Below, piece by piece: positions 45,187 through 56,385 of a DNA stretch of 64,000 nucleotides. Made by a program: the position numbers and the translations under genes. Source of the DNA: an uncultured Aquimarina sp. (lineage in GTDB: Bacteria > Bacteroidota > Bacteroidia > Flavobacteriales > Flavobacteriaceae); the NCBI GenBank assembly GCA_947500845.1, contig CANMTP010000002.1:248001-312000 (forward strand), in the 5' to 3' direction. Numbering within the stretch: the stretch's first letter is position 1; each line of letters begins with the position of its first letter. Under the pieces are notes generated by a model, which ran no database searches, was not told where the DNA came from, and saw only the letters and a program-made list of their open reading frames with translations.

Positions 45187-46629
45187 ATGAAGCATACCAA
45201 AGTAATAGAAGTATTAAACAGTGATAAGCTATTACAACCTGTAACTATAAAAGGATGGGTTCGTTCTTTTCGTAATGATCGCTTTATTGCGGTAAACGAT
45301 GGATCTACTATTAATAATATTCAATGTGTATTAGACGATGATACTATAGACGAATCCATAAAAAATAGAATTAATATTGGTGCTGCGGTAATAATTACCG
45401 GTACCCTGGTAGAAAGTCAGGGTAAAGGTCAGCGTGTAGAGATACAAGTTACAGATGTCGTCATTGAAGGCGATGCCGATCCCGAAGAATTAAAACTGAC
45501 CATCCTTTCTCCAAAGCGTCATACTTTAGAGAAATTGCGTGAGCAAGCTCATCTAAGAGTCCGCACTAATACATTTGGTGCGATCATGCGCGTGCGATCA
45601 AAGCTGTCGTTTGCAATTCATGAATATTTCCAAAAAAACGACTTTTATTATGTGCATACTCCTATAATTACCAAAAGTGATGCTGAAGGTGCTGGAGAAG
45701 CCTTTAAAGTTACCAATCTTGATCTGAATAATGTACCAAAGAATGATACTGGTGAAGTCGACTATAAAAAAGATTTCTTTGGTGGTGAAACTAATCTAAC
45801 CGTATCCGGGCAATTAGAGGCTGAGACCTATGCAATGGGACTAGGTCAGGTATATACTTTTGGACCTACTTTTAGAGCAGAGAATTCAAATACTTCTCGT
45901 CATTTAGCAGAGTTCTGGATGGTTGAACCCGAAATGGCTTTCTGCGACCTGGACGGAAACATGGATCTAGCAGAAGATTTTATAAAATATGTAATTCAAT
46001 ATGCATTAGATAATTGTAAGGACGATCTAGAATTTTTAGAAAACCGTTTAGTCCAGGAAGATAAACAAAAACCACAGGACGAAAGGGCTGAAATGTTACT
46101 GCGGGATAAGCTTAAGTTTATTCTTGAAAATAATTTTAAAAGAGTAAGTTATACTGAAGCTATTGAGATTTTGAAAAACTCCAAACCAAACAAGAAGAAG
46201 AAATTCAAATTCCCTATTGAAGGCTGGGGTACCGATTTACAAAGTGAGCATGAACGATTTTTGGTAGAAAAGCATTTCAAATGTCCTGTAATTCTATTTG
46301 ATTATCCGGCAGATATCAAATCCTTCTATATGCGTTTAAATGAAGATGGAAAAACAGTAAGAGCGATGGATATTCTTTTTCCCGGAATTGGGGAAATTGT
46401 GGGAGGATCACAACGTGAGGAGCGTTTGGAGGTCTTAAAAGAAAAAATGGCTGCCCTTGACATTCCAGAAGAAGACTTATGGTGGTATCTAGACACGCGT
46501 CGCTTTGGAACATGTACTCATAGTGGTTTTGGACTTGGTTTTGAACGATTGGTATTATTCGTTACTGGTATGGGTAATATTCGCGATGTAATCCCCTATC
46601 CAAGAACGCCTCTTAATGCGGAGTTTTGA
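45187..46629 (+). CDS. asnS: Asparagine-tRNA ligase
   Basis: AsnRS charges tRNA-Asn. The 480-aa class II synthetase has an N-terminal OB-fold anticodon-binding domain (about 15-110) and the catalytic core with motif 2 FRAENSNTSRHLAEFWMVEPEM and motif 3 GFGLGFERLVLFVTGM. The residues around the amino-acid pocket fit AsnRS more than AspRS, and the short length lacks the AspRS insertion. It is monocistronic and converges with the TetR-like gene. Confidence 0.95.
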   Translation: MKHTKVIEVLNSDKLLQPVTIKGWVRSFRNDRFIAVNDGSTINNIQCVLDDDTIDESIKNRINIGAAVIITGTLVESQGKGQRVEIQVTDVVIEGDADPEELKLTILSPKRHTLEKLREQAHLRVRTNTFGAIMRVRSKLSFAIHEYFQKNDFYYVHTPIITKSDAEGAGEAFKVTNLDLNNVPKNDTGEVDYKKDFFGGETNLTVSGQLEAETYAMGLGQVYTFGPTFRAENSNTSRHLAEFWMVEPEMAFCDLDGNMDLAEDFIKYVIQYALDNCKDDLEFLENRLVQEDKQKPQDERAEMLLRDKLKFILENNFKRVSYTEAIEILKNSKPNKKKKFKFPIEGWGTDLQSEHERFLVEKHFKCPVILFDYPADIKSFYMRLNEDGKTVRAMDILFPGIGEIVGGSQREERLEVLKEKMAALDIPEEDLWWYLDTRRFGTCTHSGFGLGFERLVLFVTGMGNIRDVIPYPRTPLNAEF

Positions 46630-46643
46630 CAAAATAATAAGAA

Positions 46644-47225
46644 CTAGTTATAATATTTCTTCAATAAAATCTCAGAGATCAAATCCTGGATAATCTGTTT
46701 ATCGGGGCTTGGTTTCTGAGATTTATTTTTGGCTCTTTCTATCTTTTCAGAATGTGGCATCCTATTAGTTTCTTTAAGTACGTTGAGCACTTCCTCAAAA
46801 AACTTATTAAGGATAGGTATCAAATGTTTATTTGACTTATTTTTTTTCTTGATATGAATAAACTTTTTAGTGTAGGCCAAAAAAATCTGAGGATATTGAG
46901 CAAATGTCATTAATGCTTCGCAAAAGCTTTGGTAAACTTTTTCTCTACATGAATTGTTTCTAAATTTTAGTTTTGATTGATCAATATGTTTTAAAGTGTA
47001 TAAAAGAACACTTTCTTTAATAAAGGTACTATAGTCGTTTTTAGAATAATAATAGACTTCCATTCCGATATTTGTATTAACTACCAAGACCTCATCTCCT
47101 ATATTTTCTTTTAAAAAAGATTCGAAAATTGCAACAGTAGACGAAGACATCAATAATCTTCTCTTGATATGTAAAGATCTAATGGTAACAGATTTAATAT
47201 CTATTGTGTCTTTTTTTGAGTTCAC
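46644..47225 (-). CDS. Small hypothetical protein, possibly TetR-like
   Basis: I do not recognise this 193-aa protein with certainty. The N-terminal 70 residues (TVAIFESFLKEN ... MEVYYYSKNDYSTFIKES) have the spacing and the YYY-SK element of a TetR helix-turn-helix, although the sequence is degenerate. The rest is helical and rich in Lys/Phe. The start is a GTG whose G is also the last base of the ankyrin gene stop (TAGTG), so translation is probably coupled. The position suggests a job with the ankyrin protein and the catalase. Confidence 0.6.
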   Translation of the reverse strand: MNSKKDTIDIKSVTIRSLHIKRRLLMSSSTVAIFESFLKENIGDEVLVVNTNIGMEVYYYSKNDYSTFIKESVLLYTLKHIDQSKLKFRNNSCREKVYQSFCEALMTFAQYPQIFLAYTKKFIHIKKKNKSNKHLIPILNKFFEEVLNVLKETNRMPHSEKIERAKNKSQKPSPDKQIIQDLISEILLKKYYN

Positions 47226-47689
47226 TAGGTGAGATTAATTAATTTTGAAATTTCTAAACCTTGATTTTTTGCATGCATTTCTGCAGTGTGACCTGTATTA
47301 TCTTTAGCAGAAATATCTGCTCCGTTATTTACCAATAATTTAATGATTTCTTTTTGTGCAAATGTCGCTGCATAGATAAGCGCGGTAGCATTATTGAAAT
47401 TTTTCTCATTTACATTAGCTCCTGCTTCAATCAGCAATTTGGCAACCGAATAATTACCTTTAAAACAAACACCCATCAACGCTGTATTTCCTGAGCTATC
47501 CTTGGCATCAATATCAGGATTATGGCTAAGAATGGCTTTAGTAATATTTTCAAATCCATAATAAGAAGCCAAAAGTAAGGGGCTAGAGCCTCTATCATCT
47601 TTTAGATGAACAAGTTGAGGGTTCTTATTCAAAATAGCTTGAACTTCTTCTAGGTTTCCTGATCTAATGACATTAAAAATAGTATCCAT
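47225..47689 (-). CDS. Ankyrin-repeat protein downstream of katG
   Basis: The 154-aa protein has no signal peptide and consists of about four ankyrin repeats, with consensus-like pieces SSPLLLASYYGF, GNTALMGVCFKGNYSVAKLLIEAGANVN and ATALIYAATFAQKEIIKLLVNNGADIS. It should be a cytoplasmic protein-binding module. In Pseudomonas aeruginosa an ankyrin protein (AnkB) encoded next to KatB is needed for full catalase activity, and this neighbour to katG invites the same role. A terminator lies between katG and this gene. Confidence 0.87.
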   Translation of the reverse strand: MDTIFNVIRSGNLEEVQAILNKNPQLVHLKDDRGSSPLLLASYYGFENITKAILSHNPDIDAKDSSGNTALMGVCFKGNYSVAKLLIEAGANVNEKNFNNATALIYAATFAQKEIIKLLVNNGADISAKDNTGHTAEMHAKNQGLEISKLINLT

Positions 47690-47805
47690 TGGGTAATATA
47701 TTTTTATTAAATATGTATTCTGAATTTCATTTTAAAATATCAAAAAAAACTTGAACACACTATAATTATCAGAATTTTATCATTTTAATAATCAAGTTCT
47801 TACTT

Positions 47806-47837
47806 AAAAAAAGGGTGGTTGCGATCAAACCACCCTT
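47806..47837 (-). terminator. Terminator between katG and the ankyrin gene
   Basis: Read leftward, AAGGGTGGTT (47837-47828) pairs with AACCACCCTT (47820-47811) around a 7-base loop, followed by a run of T. It should stop most katG transcripts, letting only read-through reach the two downstream genes. Confidence 0.85.
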
Positions 47838-47869
47838 AAATTATATTTTTAAGAGATGTAATAATAATC

Positions 47870-50655
<2,786 letters not shown>

Positions 50656-51414
50656 TTACGACAATCGGTTCTTCATCTTCATCAACTCTTGTTCAATAAG
50701 GAGTAATTTTTCTTCCACATGATCCCCAAACTCAGGAATTCGTCTGCAGAAAACATAGCGCACCCTCCAAAGTTCTTTTATATCTGAAATCGGAAACTCT
50801 TCATCTTCTATATTTTTATGATCAGCTCTTAGGACAGCATTTCCTTTGGTTAAGTAGAGTCTTCTAAAAATTAGTTTATTATCTACCAACACAAAAACCA
50901 AAGTACCATTATTCAGCTTCTTGATGATGGTAGACGGTACTTTCTCTCCTATCACAACATCCTTGGGATAAAATCCTTTGTCATGCGAAGTCATTTCAAG
51001 ATTAGTAACCGTATACCCCCTGAATTCTTTTGTAGGATTTAAAGGAAGCTGCAGGTTAGGAAGTTCTTTGACAAAGCCCTCTTTGTTAAAATATGTGATA
51101 TAATCACTAGATGTATTTTCTGTAATACACGGAACGGATGCAAACTGTTCTCGTTTTACATCTTGGGCATATGTGGTAAGGTCTCCTTTGAATTTGAGTA
51201 ATTGATTTACCGTTAATTCGCTAGTCAACAAATCATCGATTTGGATGCTAAAATAGTTAGCAATTTTTATAATAGTCTCAATCTTAGGTTCACTCCGACC
51301 CTCTTCATAAGCTCCTAAAGTACCCCTTTTCAAATCAAAAAGCTCTGCAAATGCCTGCTGACTTAAGCTCTTTACGCCACGAATTTTCTTTATATTTTTC
51401 CCAAAATAAGACAT
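50656..51414 (-). CDS. XRE-type regulator with C-terminal S24/LexA-like domain, probably protease-inactive
   Basis: The 252-aa protein has an N-terminal helix-turn-helix (residues 1-65: SQQAFAELFDLKRGTLGAYEEG). Its C-terminal S24-like region is where LexA/CI-type proteins carry Ser in GDSM and Lys in VKRL. Here the matching positions read LEMTSHDKGFYP and FRRLY, so both catalytic residues appear changed and self-cleavage is doubtful. I start at ATG 51414, which gives the typical XRE N-terminus. It is transcribed away from the YbjN-like gene, and a palindrome between them may be its operator. Confidence 0.85.
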   Translation of the reverse strand: MSYFGKNIKKIRGVKSLSQQAFAELFDLKRGTLGAYEEGRSEPKIETIIKIANYFSIQIDDLLTSELTVNQLLKFKGDLTTYAQDVKREQFASVPCITENTSSDYITYFNKEGFVKELPNLQLPLNPTKEFRGYTVTNLEMTSHDKGFYPKDVVIGEKVPSTIIKKLNNGTLVFVLVDNKLIFRRLYLTKGNAVLRADHKNIEDEEFPISDIKELWRVRYVFCRRIPEFGDHVEEKLLLIEQELMKMKNRLS

Positions 51415-51466
51415 TATTGCTAATTTTATTTGCAATTATAAAAAATAATTGTACATTTACACTAAC

Positions 51467-51482
51467 AATATTAGCTAATATT
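51467..51482. promoter_or_regulatory. 16-bp palindrome upstream of the XRE regulator (candidate operator)
   Basis: AATATTAG is followed by its exact complement CTAATATT, 53 bases before the regulator start. Related GCTAAT sequences stand at 51420 and 51493. A dimeric XRE protein would fit such a site. Confidence 0.45.
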
Positions 51483-51739
51483 CAATCAAAAAGCTAATTT
51501 TAGTAGAAATACTTGCTGATTTTATTATTTTTTTAAGAAGTAAGAGATATTATACTAAAAATTTTAGCACATCACACTATTTACTAACTTAAATCATTCG
51601 TAATTATGATCACTCTAATACTATTTCTTGCTAATTTAGCCAAAGATATCATCCAAAACTTTTGTTACTTTTTGTAATATTAATAGACCTATAGAGGTCA
51701 GAAGTATCTAAATTATTCATCAATCAAAACAACAATCTA
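51483..51739. other. AT-rich divergent intergenic region
   Basis: Together with the bases to 51415 this is a gap of 325 bases between divergent genes. Apart from the palindrome at 51467-51482 I see only A/T-rich sequence and no exact TAnnTTTG box. Confidence 0.4.
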
Positions 51740-52135
51740 ATGCAAGATCATTATAAAGTAGTAAAAGATTATTTACTACAACTTCACTATGATATCACTC
51801 ATGAAAATGACAGAGAAGGAATTTTCATGATCACCAAAGCATCCAAAGGAATCAAGAATTTGATTCTTGGTGTTTCTCCGCCTATTTTAATCATGGAACA
51901 GTACATTTGTAATATCAAGAATAAAAGTGAAACTGTTTATCGTAATTTATTACAGAAAAACAGGGATATTCTTCATGGAGCTTTTGTTTTGGATGAAACA
52001 GGGGAGAAAGTAATTTTTAGAGACACGCTTCAGATTGCTAATCTAGACCTTAATGAACTTGAAGGCTCATTAAACTCTATCGGAATTTTATTAGAAGAAT
52101 ATTCTGAGCAGATTATTCATTTCTCGAGGTACTAG
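51740..52135 (+). CDS. YbjN-like / type III chaperone-fold small protein
   Basis: The 131-aa protein has the alpha-beta layout of YbjN and CesT-type chaperone folds: an N-terminal helix (YKVVKDYLLQL), strands including EGIFMITKASKGIKNLILGV, and a C-terminal helix ELEGSLNSIGILLEEYSEQI. Such proteins bind other proteins and have no enzyme site. It is 148 bases before a small membrane protein gene on the same strand. A similar pair recurs in flavobacterial genomes from memory, so a common function is likely. Confidence 0.7.
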   Translation: MQDHYKVVKDYLLQLHYDITHENDREGIFMITKASKGIKNLILGVSPPILIMEQYICNIKNKSETVYRNLLQKNRDILHGAFVLDETGEKVIFRDTLQIANLDLNELEGSLNSIGILLEEYSEQIIHFSRY

Positions 52136-52283
52136 TAGTTCATATTCTCAAGGAACACTCGAGAAAGTATAAGGGAACTTATCGTTGTCTACTTTACTGT
52201 ATATTAAAACATTTTATAAGCTACTAAAGCTTTCAGAATTTGAAGGCCGGAATAGAAATTGTCTAACTTAAACTTAATTTATT

Positions 52284-52547
52284 ATGGGATTTGGAGGAGC
52301 AACTGCAGCAATGATCACATCACTCAAAAACAATAGCAGGCGTAATAAACGTGAAGCTTTTGATGGGTGGACCACATCAGATAAAGAAAGTCAAGGAGTA
52401 AAAATAGAACCGATTTCAGAAGATGCTCTTGCCAAAATAAGAGACAAACTCAAGAGACAAAGAAAAACGGTCTTTCATAAAAACTTAATCGCACTTGGCT
52501 TGATGATACTATCAATTTTTGGGTGCATGCTATACTTACTAAATTAA
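52284..52547 (+). CDS. Small conserved protein with one C-terminal membrane helix
   Basis: The 87-aa protein begins MGFGGATAAMITSLKNNSR, a start that I recall in many Flavobacteriia proteins of unknown function. It is basic and hydrophilic up to residue 65 and ends with a single hydrophobic helix (about 67-86). This is a tail-anchored arrangement with the basic part probably in the cytoplasm. A terminator follows 24 bases downstream. Confidence 0.75.
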   Translation: MGFGGATAAMITSLKNNSRRNKREAFDGWTTSDKESQGVKIEPISEDALAKIRDKLKRQRKTVFHKNLIALGLMILSIFGCMLYLLN

Positions 52548-52570
52548 TAGTAAATACACCCCTATGCTAT

Positions 52571-52600
52571 ACCCCAAGGTGGTTAATCTTGGGGTTTTTT
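52571..52600 (+). terminator. Terminator after the small membrane protein gene
   Basis: 8-bp stem ACCCCAAG/CTTGGGGT (52571-52578 with 52588-52595), 9-base loop, followed by TTTTT. Confidence 0.88.
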
Positions 52601-52643
52601 CTATCCCCTATTTCAATAAGTTGAAAAAAATCAGTATTTTTAC

Positions 52644-52667
52644 ATAAGTGCTTATATAAATACTTAT
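52644..52667. promoter_or_regulatory. Two abutting palindromic half-sites over the marR start (candidate MarR operator)
   Basis: ATAAGTGCTTAT (52644-52655) is an inverted repeat and is followed directly by ATAAATACTTAT (52656-52667), which differs at two of 12 positions. The second site covers the first two bases of the marR ATG at 52666. A -7-like TATTTTTA stands just upstream. This position fits autorepression by a MarR dimer. Confidence 0.55.
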
Positions 52668-53154
52668 GCAAGATAAACTTCAGGAATATGGCGAATTAGG
52701 CTTAGGATCGCGATTAAAACGGTTAAGCGAACTTATGATGAAAGAGATTCAGGTGGTTTATACCACCCATAACATAGACTTTGACCCCTATTTGTTTCCG
52801 ATTTTTAAGACAATCATTGATCAAGATTCAGCAACCACAACAGATATACAGGAAGCATTACAATACACCCAACCTGCTATAACCCAAGCATTAAAAAAAC
52901 TAACCGATAAAAAGTTGGTACACTATAAAATTGACCCTATAGATAAGAGAAAAAAGTTTTTTCGCCTATCTCAAAAAGGGAAAGAGATGCATCGACAACT
53001 TCAACCTTTGTGGAAAGTAATCGATGAGCAGGTAAAATGGTTAACCGAGGGAAGTGCCACAAGTCTAACACGCCATTTAACCTATCTTGAAAATCAGTTA
53101 GAACATAAGTCTTTAAGTCAAAGAATACTCGAGAAATATAACGAAAATGCATAG
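52666..53154 (+). CDS. MarR family transcriptional regulator
   Basis: The 162-aa protein is a winged helix-turn-helix regulator: TDIQEALQYTQPAITQALKKLTDKKLVHY is the recognition region and DKRKKFFRLSQKGKEMH the wing. MarR proteins bind palindromic sites as dimers and release on binding a small molecule. It is the first gene of a three-gene operon with two GNAT acetyltransferases and overlaps the next gene by eight bases. Confidence 0.9.
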   Translation: MQDKLQEYGELGLGSRLKRLSELMMKEIQVVYTTHNIDFDPYLFPIFKTIIDQDSATTTDIQEALQYTQPAITQALKKLTDKKLVHYKIDPIDKRKKFFRLSQKGKEMHRQLQPLWKVIDEQVKWLTEGSATSLTRHLTYLENQLEHKSLSQRILEKYNENA

Positions 53155-53677
53155 CATAAGACAGGTAACAATATCAGACACCCATAGTATTCTTGCTTTA
53201 TATAAAAGAGTAAGTCAACAACCCGGCGGTATTATACGGGTTTATGAAGAAATCGACCTTAACTACATCCAGAGCTTTGTAAACAAAAGTATTGATGACG
53301 GACTTATTCTGGGAGTTTCTCACCCCAAGGATACAGATTGTCTTATTGCCGAAATTCATGCTTATCAGCCTAACTTGTCGGCGTTCAGACATATTCTTAC
53401 AGATCTCACCATCGTAGTTGATCCAGATTTTCAAGGAAAGAAAATTGGAAAATTACTTTTTACTGAATTTTTAGAAGTTATAAAAGAAGAGTTTCCACAT
53501 ATTCTTCGCATCGAACTATTTGTGAGAGAGAAAAATATGAATGCTATTCAATTTTACTCAACTTTAGGCTTTATGAACGAAGGAAAACAATATCAAAAAA
53601 TTAAAAATCTCGACCAAAGTTTAGAAACACCTATACATATGGCTTGGTTTAACCCAAATTATAATACGTCATTATGA
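53147..53677 (+). CDS. GNAT family N-acetyltransferase (first of two)
   Basis: The 176-aa protein has the acetyl-CoA loop in VVDPDFQGKKIGKLLF and the late EKNMNAIQFYSTLGF pattern of GNAT enzymes. It transfers an acetyl group to an amine on an unknown substrate. It overlaps marR by eight bases and the next GNAT gene by four, so the three are co-translated. MarR-GNAT fusions exist in other bacteria; here the two functions are separate genes. Confidence 0.88.
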   Translation: MHSIRQVTISDTHSILALYKRVSQQPGGIIRVYEEIDLNYIQSFVNKSIDDGLILGVSHPKDTDCLIAEIHAYQPNLSAFRHILTDLTIVVDPDFQGKKIGKLLFTEFLEVIKEEFPHILRIELFVREKNMNAIQFYSTLGFMNEGKQYQKIKNLDQSLETPIHMAWFNPNYNTSL

Positions 53678-54153
53678 AAAATTCTAAAATCATGAAAGCT
53701 ACAATTATTCCCTTCGATTCAAAATATGCAAAAGATTTTGCTCGTCTTAATATAGAATGGTTGGAAAAGTATTTTGTTGTAGAACCTCTGGATAAAGAAC
53801 TATTAGAGCAATGCGAAGAAACCATTATTAATAAAGGAGGGTATATTTTCTTTGCCAAAGTAGATGAAGAAATTGCCGGAACATTTTCTTTAATTAAAAT
53901 AGAAAACGGTGTATACGAACTTGGAAAAATGGCCGTTTCATCAAAATTTCAAGGGTATAAAATAGGACAACAGCTATTGGAATTTTGTATTAATTTTTCT
54001 AAAGAACAAGATTGGAAGAAACTACTTCTGTATTCAAACCGAATCCTTGAAAATGCCATTTATATCTATTCCAAATTTGGTTTCAAAGAAATACCTGTAG
54101 AAGAAAACCCTCTTTACAAGCGCAGTAATATAAAAATGGAACTTTTATTATAA
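53674..54153 (+). CDS. GNAT family N-acetyltransferase (second of two)
   Basis: The 159-aa protein has the GNAT core with GTFSLIKIENGVYELGKMAV, the acetyl-CoA loop SSKFQGYKIGQQLLEF and the late IYSKFGFKEIPV. Its start overlaps the previous stop (ATGA). A second in-frame Met at residue 7 could also be the start. The acidic N-terminus and small size resemble enzymes acting on small molecules, but the substrate is unknown. Confidence 0.87.
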   Translation: MKNSKIMKATIIPFDSKYAKDFARLNIEWLEKYFVVEPLDKELLEQCEETIINKGGYIFFAKVDEEIAGTFSLIKIENGVYELGKMAVSSKFQGYKIGQQLLEFCINFSKEQDWKKLLLYSNRILENAIYIYSKFGFKEIPVEENPLYKRSNIKMELLL

Positions 54154-54189
54154 GAAGTCTGCCTTGTCTCATATTGCAAAGCAGACTTC
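54154..54189. terminator. Hairpin between convergent GNAT and CBM21 genes
   Basis: 9-bp stem GAAGTCTGC/GCAGACTTC (54154-54162 with 54181-54189) with an 18-base loop holding three more pairs. U-runs are weak on both sides, so it may terminate inefficiently. Confidence 0.6.
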
Positions 54190-54214
54190 CTTGATGAATT
54201 CATCTTTTAACGAA

Positions 54215-55027
54215 TCAAAATCTCTTTGGTATCTTGTAGTTTTTACCATAATTATTATCCCAATACTCTTGGTCACCCACTCTATAAACCACAACATATT
54301 CGATATTTTGAACACTGGAATCAACGCTTATCGAAGTTTCCCATTTATCTATGTCGAATTCATTTGGGCTTAAGATATAATTTGAATACCCAACCCTAAA
54401 ATATCGTTGATAGCTTAAAGAAACTCGTTGTGTAGTTTCCCAGCTATCTGTTGTATATACCGCTTCTACTTCTCCCGGCGAACCATAGTCTCTTCTCGCA
54501 TCTACATTAATAGCAAAGTAAGTACCCGCAAATCTCGTAAAATAAGTATCTACAGAAACTTCAACTTCTGGAGCCAAGTATGCTCCAATATTGGTAGATA
54601 TATTGTAATTAGAACCGTTGTTATTGTCCCAATACGTTTTTCCATTTACGCTATACTTTACAACAAATTCATTACTATAGATTTCTGTATCCGGCGCTAC
54701 CTCACCCACCCAAATCTCTTCATCATTTCCAATCTGTTGCTGAAACGTTAAGGGAATATCAACCCATTCATCACTAGTAGTACTATGATATATAGCTACT
54801 TGTTTTTGAAATGCCAGGTTTTTTACTTTTACGACAAAACGTCTTACGTATCGTTGTCCCACAGGGCTACTACTATTAGAGGTCCAGGCCCTTATGAGCT
54901 TTACATTCGTAGAACTGTTTTTTGCTGCTGCTTCTATAGATTCGTTACTAGAATCCAGATGATCTTTATCAAATGTACAAGAGTACAGGCCTATAATAAT
55001 GGCGACTACTACATAAATTTTTCTCAT
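54215..55027 (-). CDS. Lipoprotein with two CBM21-like domains
   Basis: The 270-aa protein has a lipoprotein signal ending in IGLYSC (Cys17). Two repeats follow, about residues 42-150 and 155-270. Each has an aromatic-rich beta-sandwich pattern that ends in YWDNN-G-NY, the diagnostic end of the CBM21 starch/glycogen-binding family. The first repeat also shows RFVVKVKNLAFQKQVAIYHS, the usual CBM21 start. CBM21 is best known from fungal glucoamylases and animal glycogen-targeting phosphatase subunits. No enzyme domain is present and no starch gene lies nearby. Confidence 0.78.
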   Translation of the reverse strand: MRKIYVVVAIIIGLYSCTFDKDHLDSSNESIEAAAKNSSTNVKLIRAWTSNSSSPVGQRYVRRFVVKVKNLAFQKQVAIYHSTTSDEWVDIPLTFQQQIGNDEEIWVGEVAPDTEIYSNEFVVKYSVNGKTYWDNNNGSNYNISTNIGAYLAPEVEVSVDTYFTRFAGTYFAINVDARRDYGSPGEVEAVYTTDSWETTQRVSLSYQRYFRVGYSNYILSPNEFDIDKWETSISVDSSVQNIEYVVVYRVGDQEYWDNNYGKNYKIPKRF

Positions 55028-55674
55028 AATTACTAGTTATTAGATGACACTTTAGGTTTATTTTTTTCGAAAATTAGAGTGGTTATAAAAAGCTTTATCC
55101 TGAAGGTATACAAGTCAATAAAATGAACCAATCGAGCGGCGTTGATTTAACAATTATTTTACTAAAAAACGTTTTCGGAAAAATTGTTTTTTAACTTAAA
55201 ATTAAAGCCGATATTTTGAAAATATCAGGTTTTCAGTCGCAACCGATTTCGTATTATAGAAATGATATTGAAAACGAAAAATATAGTTCCTATTACACGA
55301 AAATTATAGGGGGTTTCTAGGGTATCGAAAAGCTTTTCATATCGTTTTATGAAAATCGTTACTTTTTTTTCGTAGGAGCTTTTTTGCCATCAGTAAAAGC
55401 ATGAAAATATTGGCTTACAAATAGAGGAAGAGTTCTTTCCCTCATTTTAATAGGGGTTTTCACCCCTTTTTACAAGTGTAATTTTTCATTTCCTACATTA
55501 GAAATCCTTACAAAACTCCTTAATTAACAGAGCATTACCTTATACTTTCTTTAACAAATATTGCGATACCCTTTTTAAAACTATAGAATAATAGTATTTT
55601 TAAATTGAAAACGTAACTAATTGTCATTCTGGCATTGACCAGAAAATCACTAACATCTTAAAAAATCCTAAACC
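55028..55674. other. Long AT-rich gap with several inverted repeats
   Basis: No gene is seen. Inverted repeats stand at 55210-55226 (GATATTTT, one base, AAAATATC) and 55327-55338 (GAAAAGCTTTTC). Between divergent genes the gap should carry promoters for both directions, but no exact TAnnTTTG box is visible. Confidence 0.4.
55452..55471 (+). terminator. Orphan rightward terminator-like hairpin
   Basis: AGGGGT (55452-55457) pairs with ACCCCT (55462-55467), 4-base loop, followed by TTTT. No rightward gene lies upstream within this gap, so it might end a short unknown RNA. Confidence 0.5.
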
Positions 55675-56358
55675 ATGGAAAAAAAACATCTTATCGGATA
55701 TCCAATTGTGGCTATACTTGTCGCACTTATTACTTTTTATTGTACTAGAAAAGAACATACCGTAGATCCAGTACCCGTAAAGCCTAAAGAGATTATTTCT
55801 TTTAAAGATGCCGTTCAATTATATCGCAGTTATAGCGACAATCGAGCTTGTGCAATTAAGGTTTTTGAAGGTAATGTGGATGGTCAATTAGATAGTTTAT
55901 GTCCTTCTGATAGGGAAGCGGATAAAAATTTTAAACCTGCAAGATCTTTCTATTTAAGTAAAGAATTTTTAGATAATTACATAGCCTACATCAAAAAAGT
56001 AACTCCAGATTCCATTGATGTAACAGGATATCGATTATATCTTGGAAATTATCCTGATAAAGACGAATTTGACGATGGAAAACCAATTCCTGACCCAAGA
56101 AGAAATACTGTTTTTATTGCTCCTACAACTTTGTTGGGGAATGACAATCTGCATCGTGGATTTACTTTTGTCGACAGGAATAACGATGGCAAACGAGAAA
56201 CAATATTTCTTGAAGACGAATTTAAAAGAAATGAGAATATAGAACTGGGCATCACAGAAAAAGAAACAAACATAAACACGGCTAGTTTTTTTTCATTTTT
56301 CTCAGTTAATTATACTGATTTAAGTACAATAGCCAATGACCTAGGGAGCTACCCATAA
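55675..56358 (+). CDS. Exported or membrane-anchored protein of unknown function
   Basis: I do not recognise this 227-aa protein. It has a hydrophobic N-terminus (residues 7-23) ending in TFYC, which may be a lipobox-like site or a membrane anchor. The rest is soluble, with ISFKDAVQLYRSYSDNRA, YRLYLGNYPDKDEFDDG and a late NNDGKRETIFLEDEF. It is the first gene of a rightward group with a polytopic membrane protein, a histidine kinase and a response regulator, 27 bases apart from the next gene. It may be the ligand-sensing partner of that group. Confidence 0.72.
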   Translation: MEKKHLIGYPIVAILVALITFYCTRKEHTVDPVPVKPKEIISFKDAVQLYRSYSDNRACAIKVFEGNVDGQLDSLCPSDREADKNFKPARSFYLSKEFLDNYIAYIKKVTPDSIDVTGYRLYLGNYPDKDEFDDGKPIPDPRRNTVFIAPTTLLGNDNLHRGFTFVDRNNDGKRETIFLEDEFKRNENIELGITEKETNINTASFFSFFSVNYTDLSTIANDLGSYP

Positions 56359-56385
56359 TTATTAAATTTACAAGTAAATTCGAAA

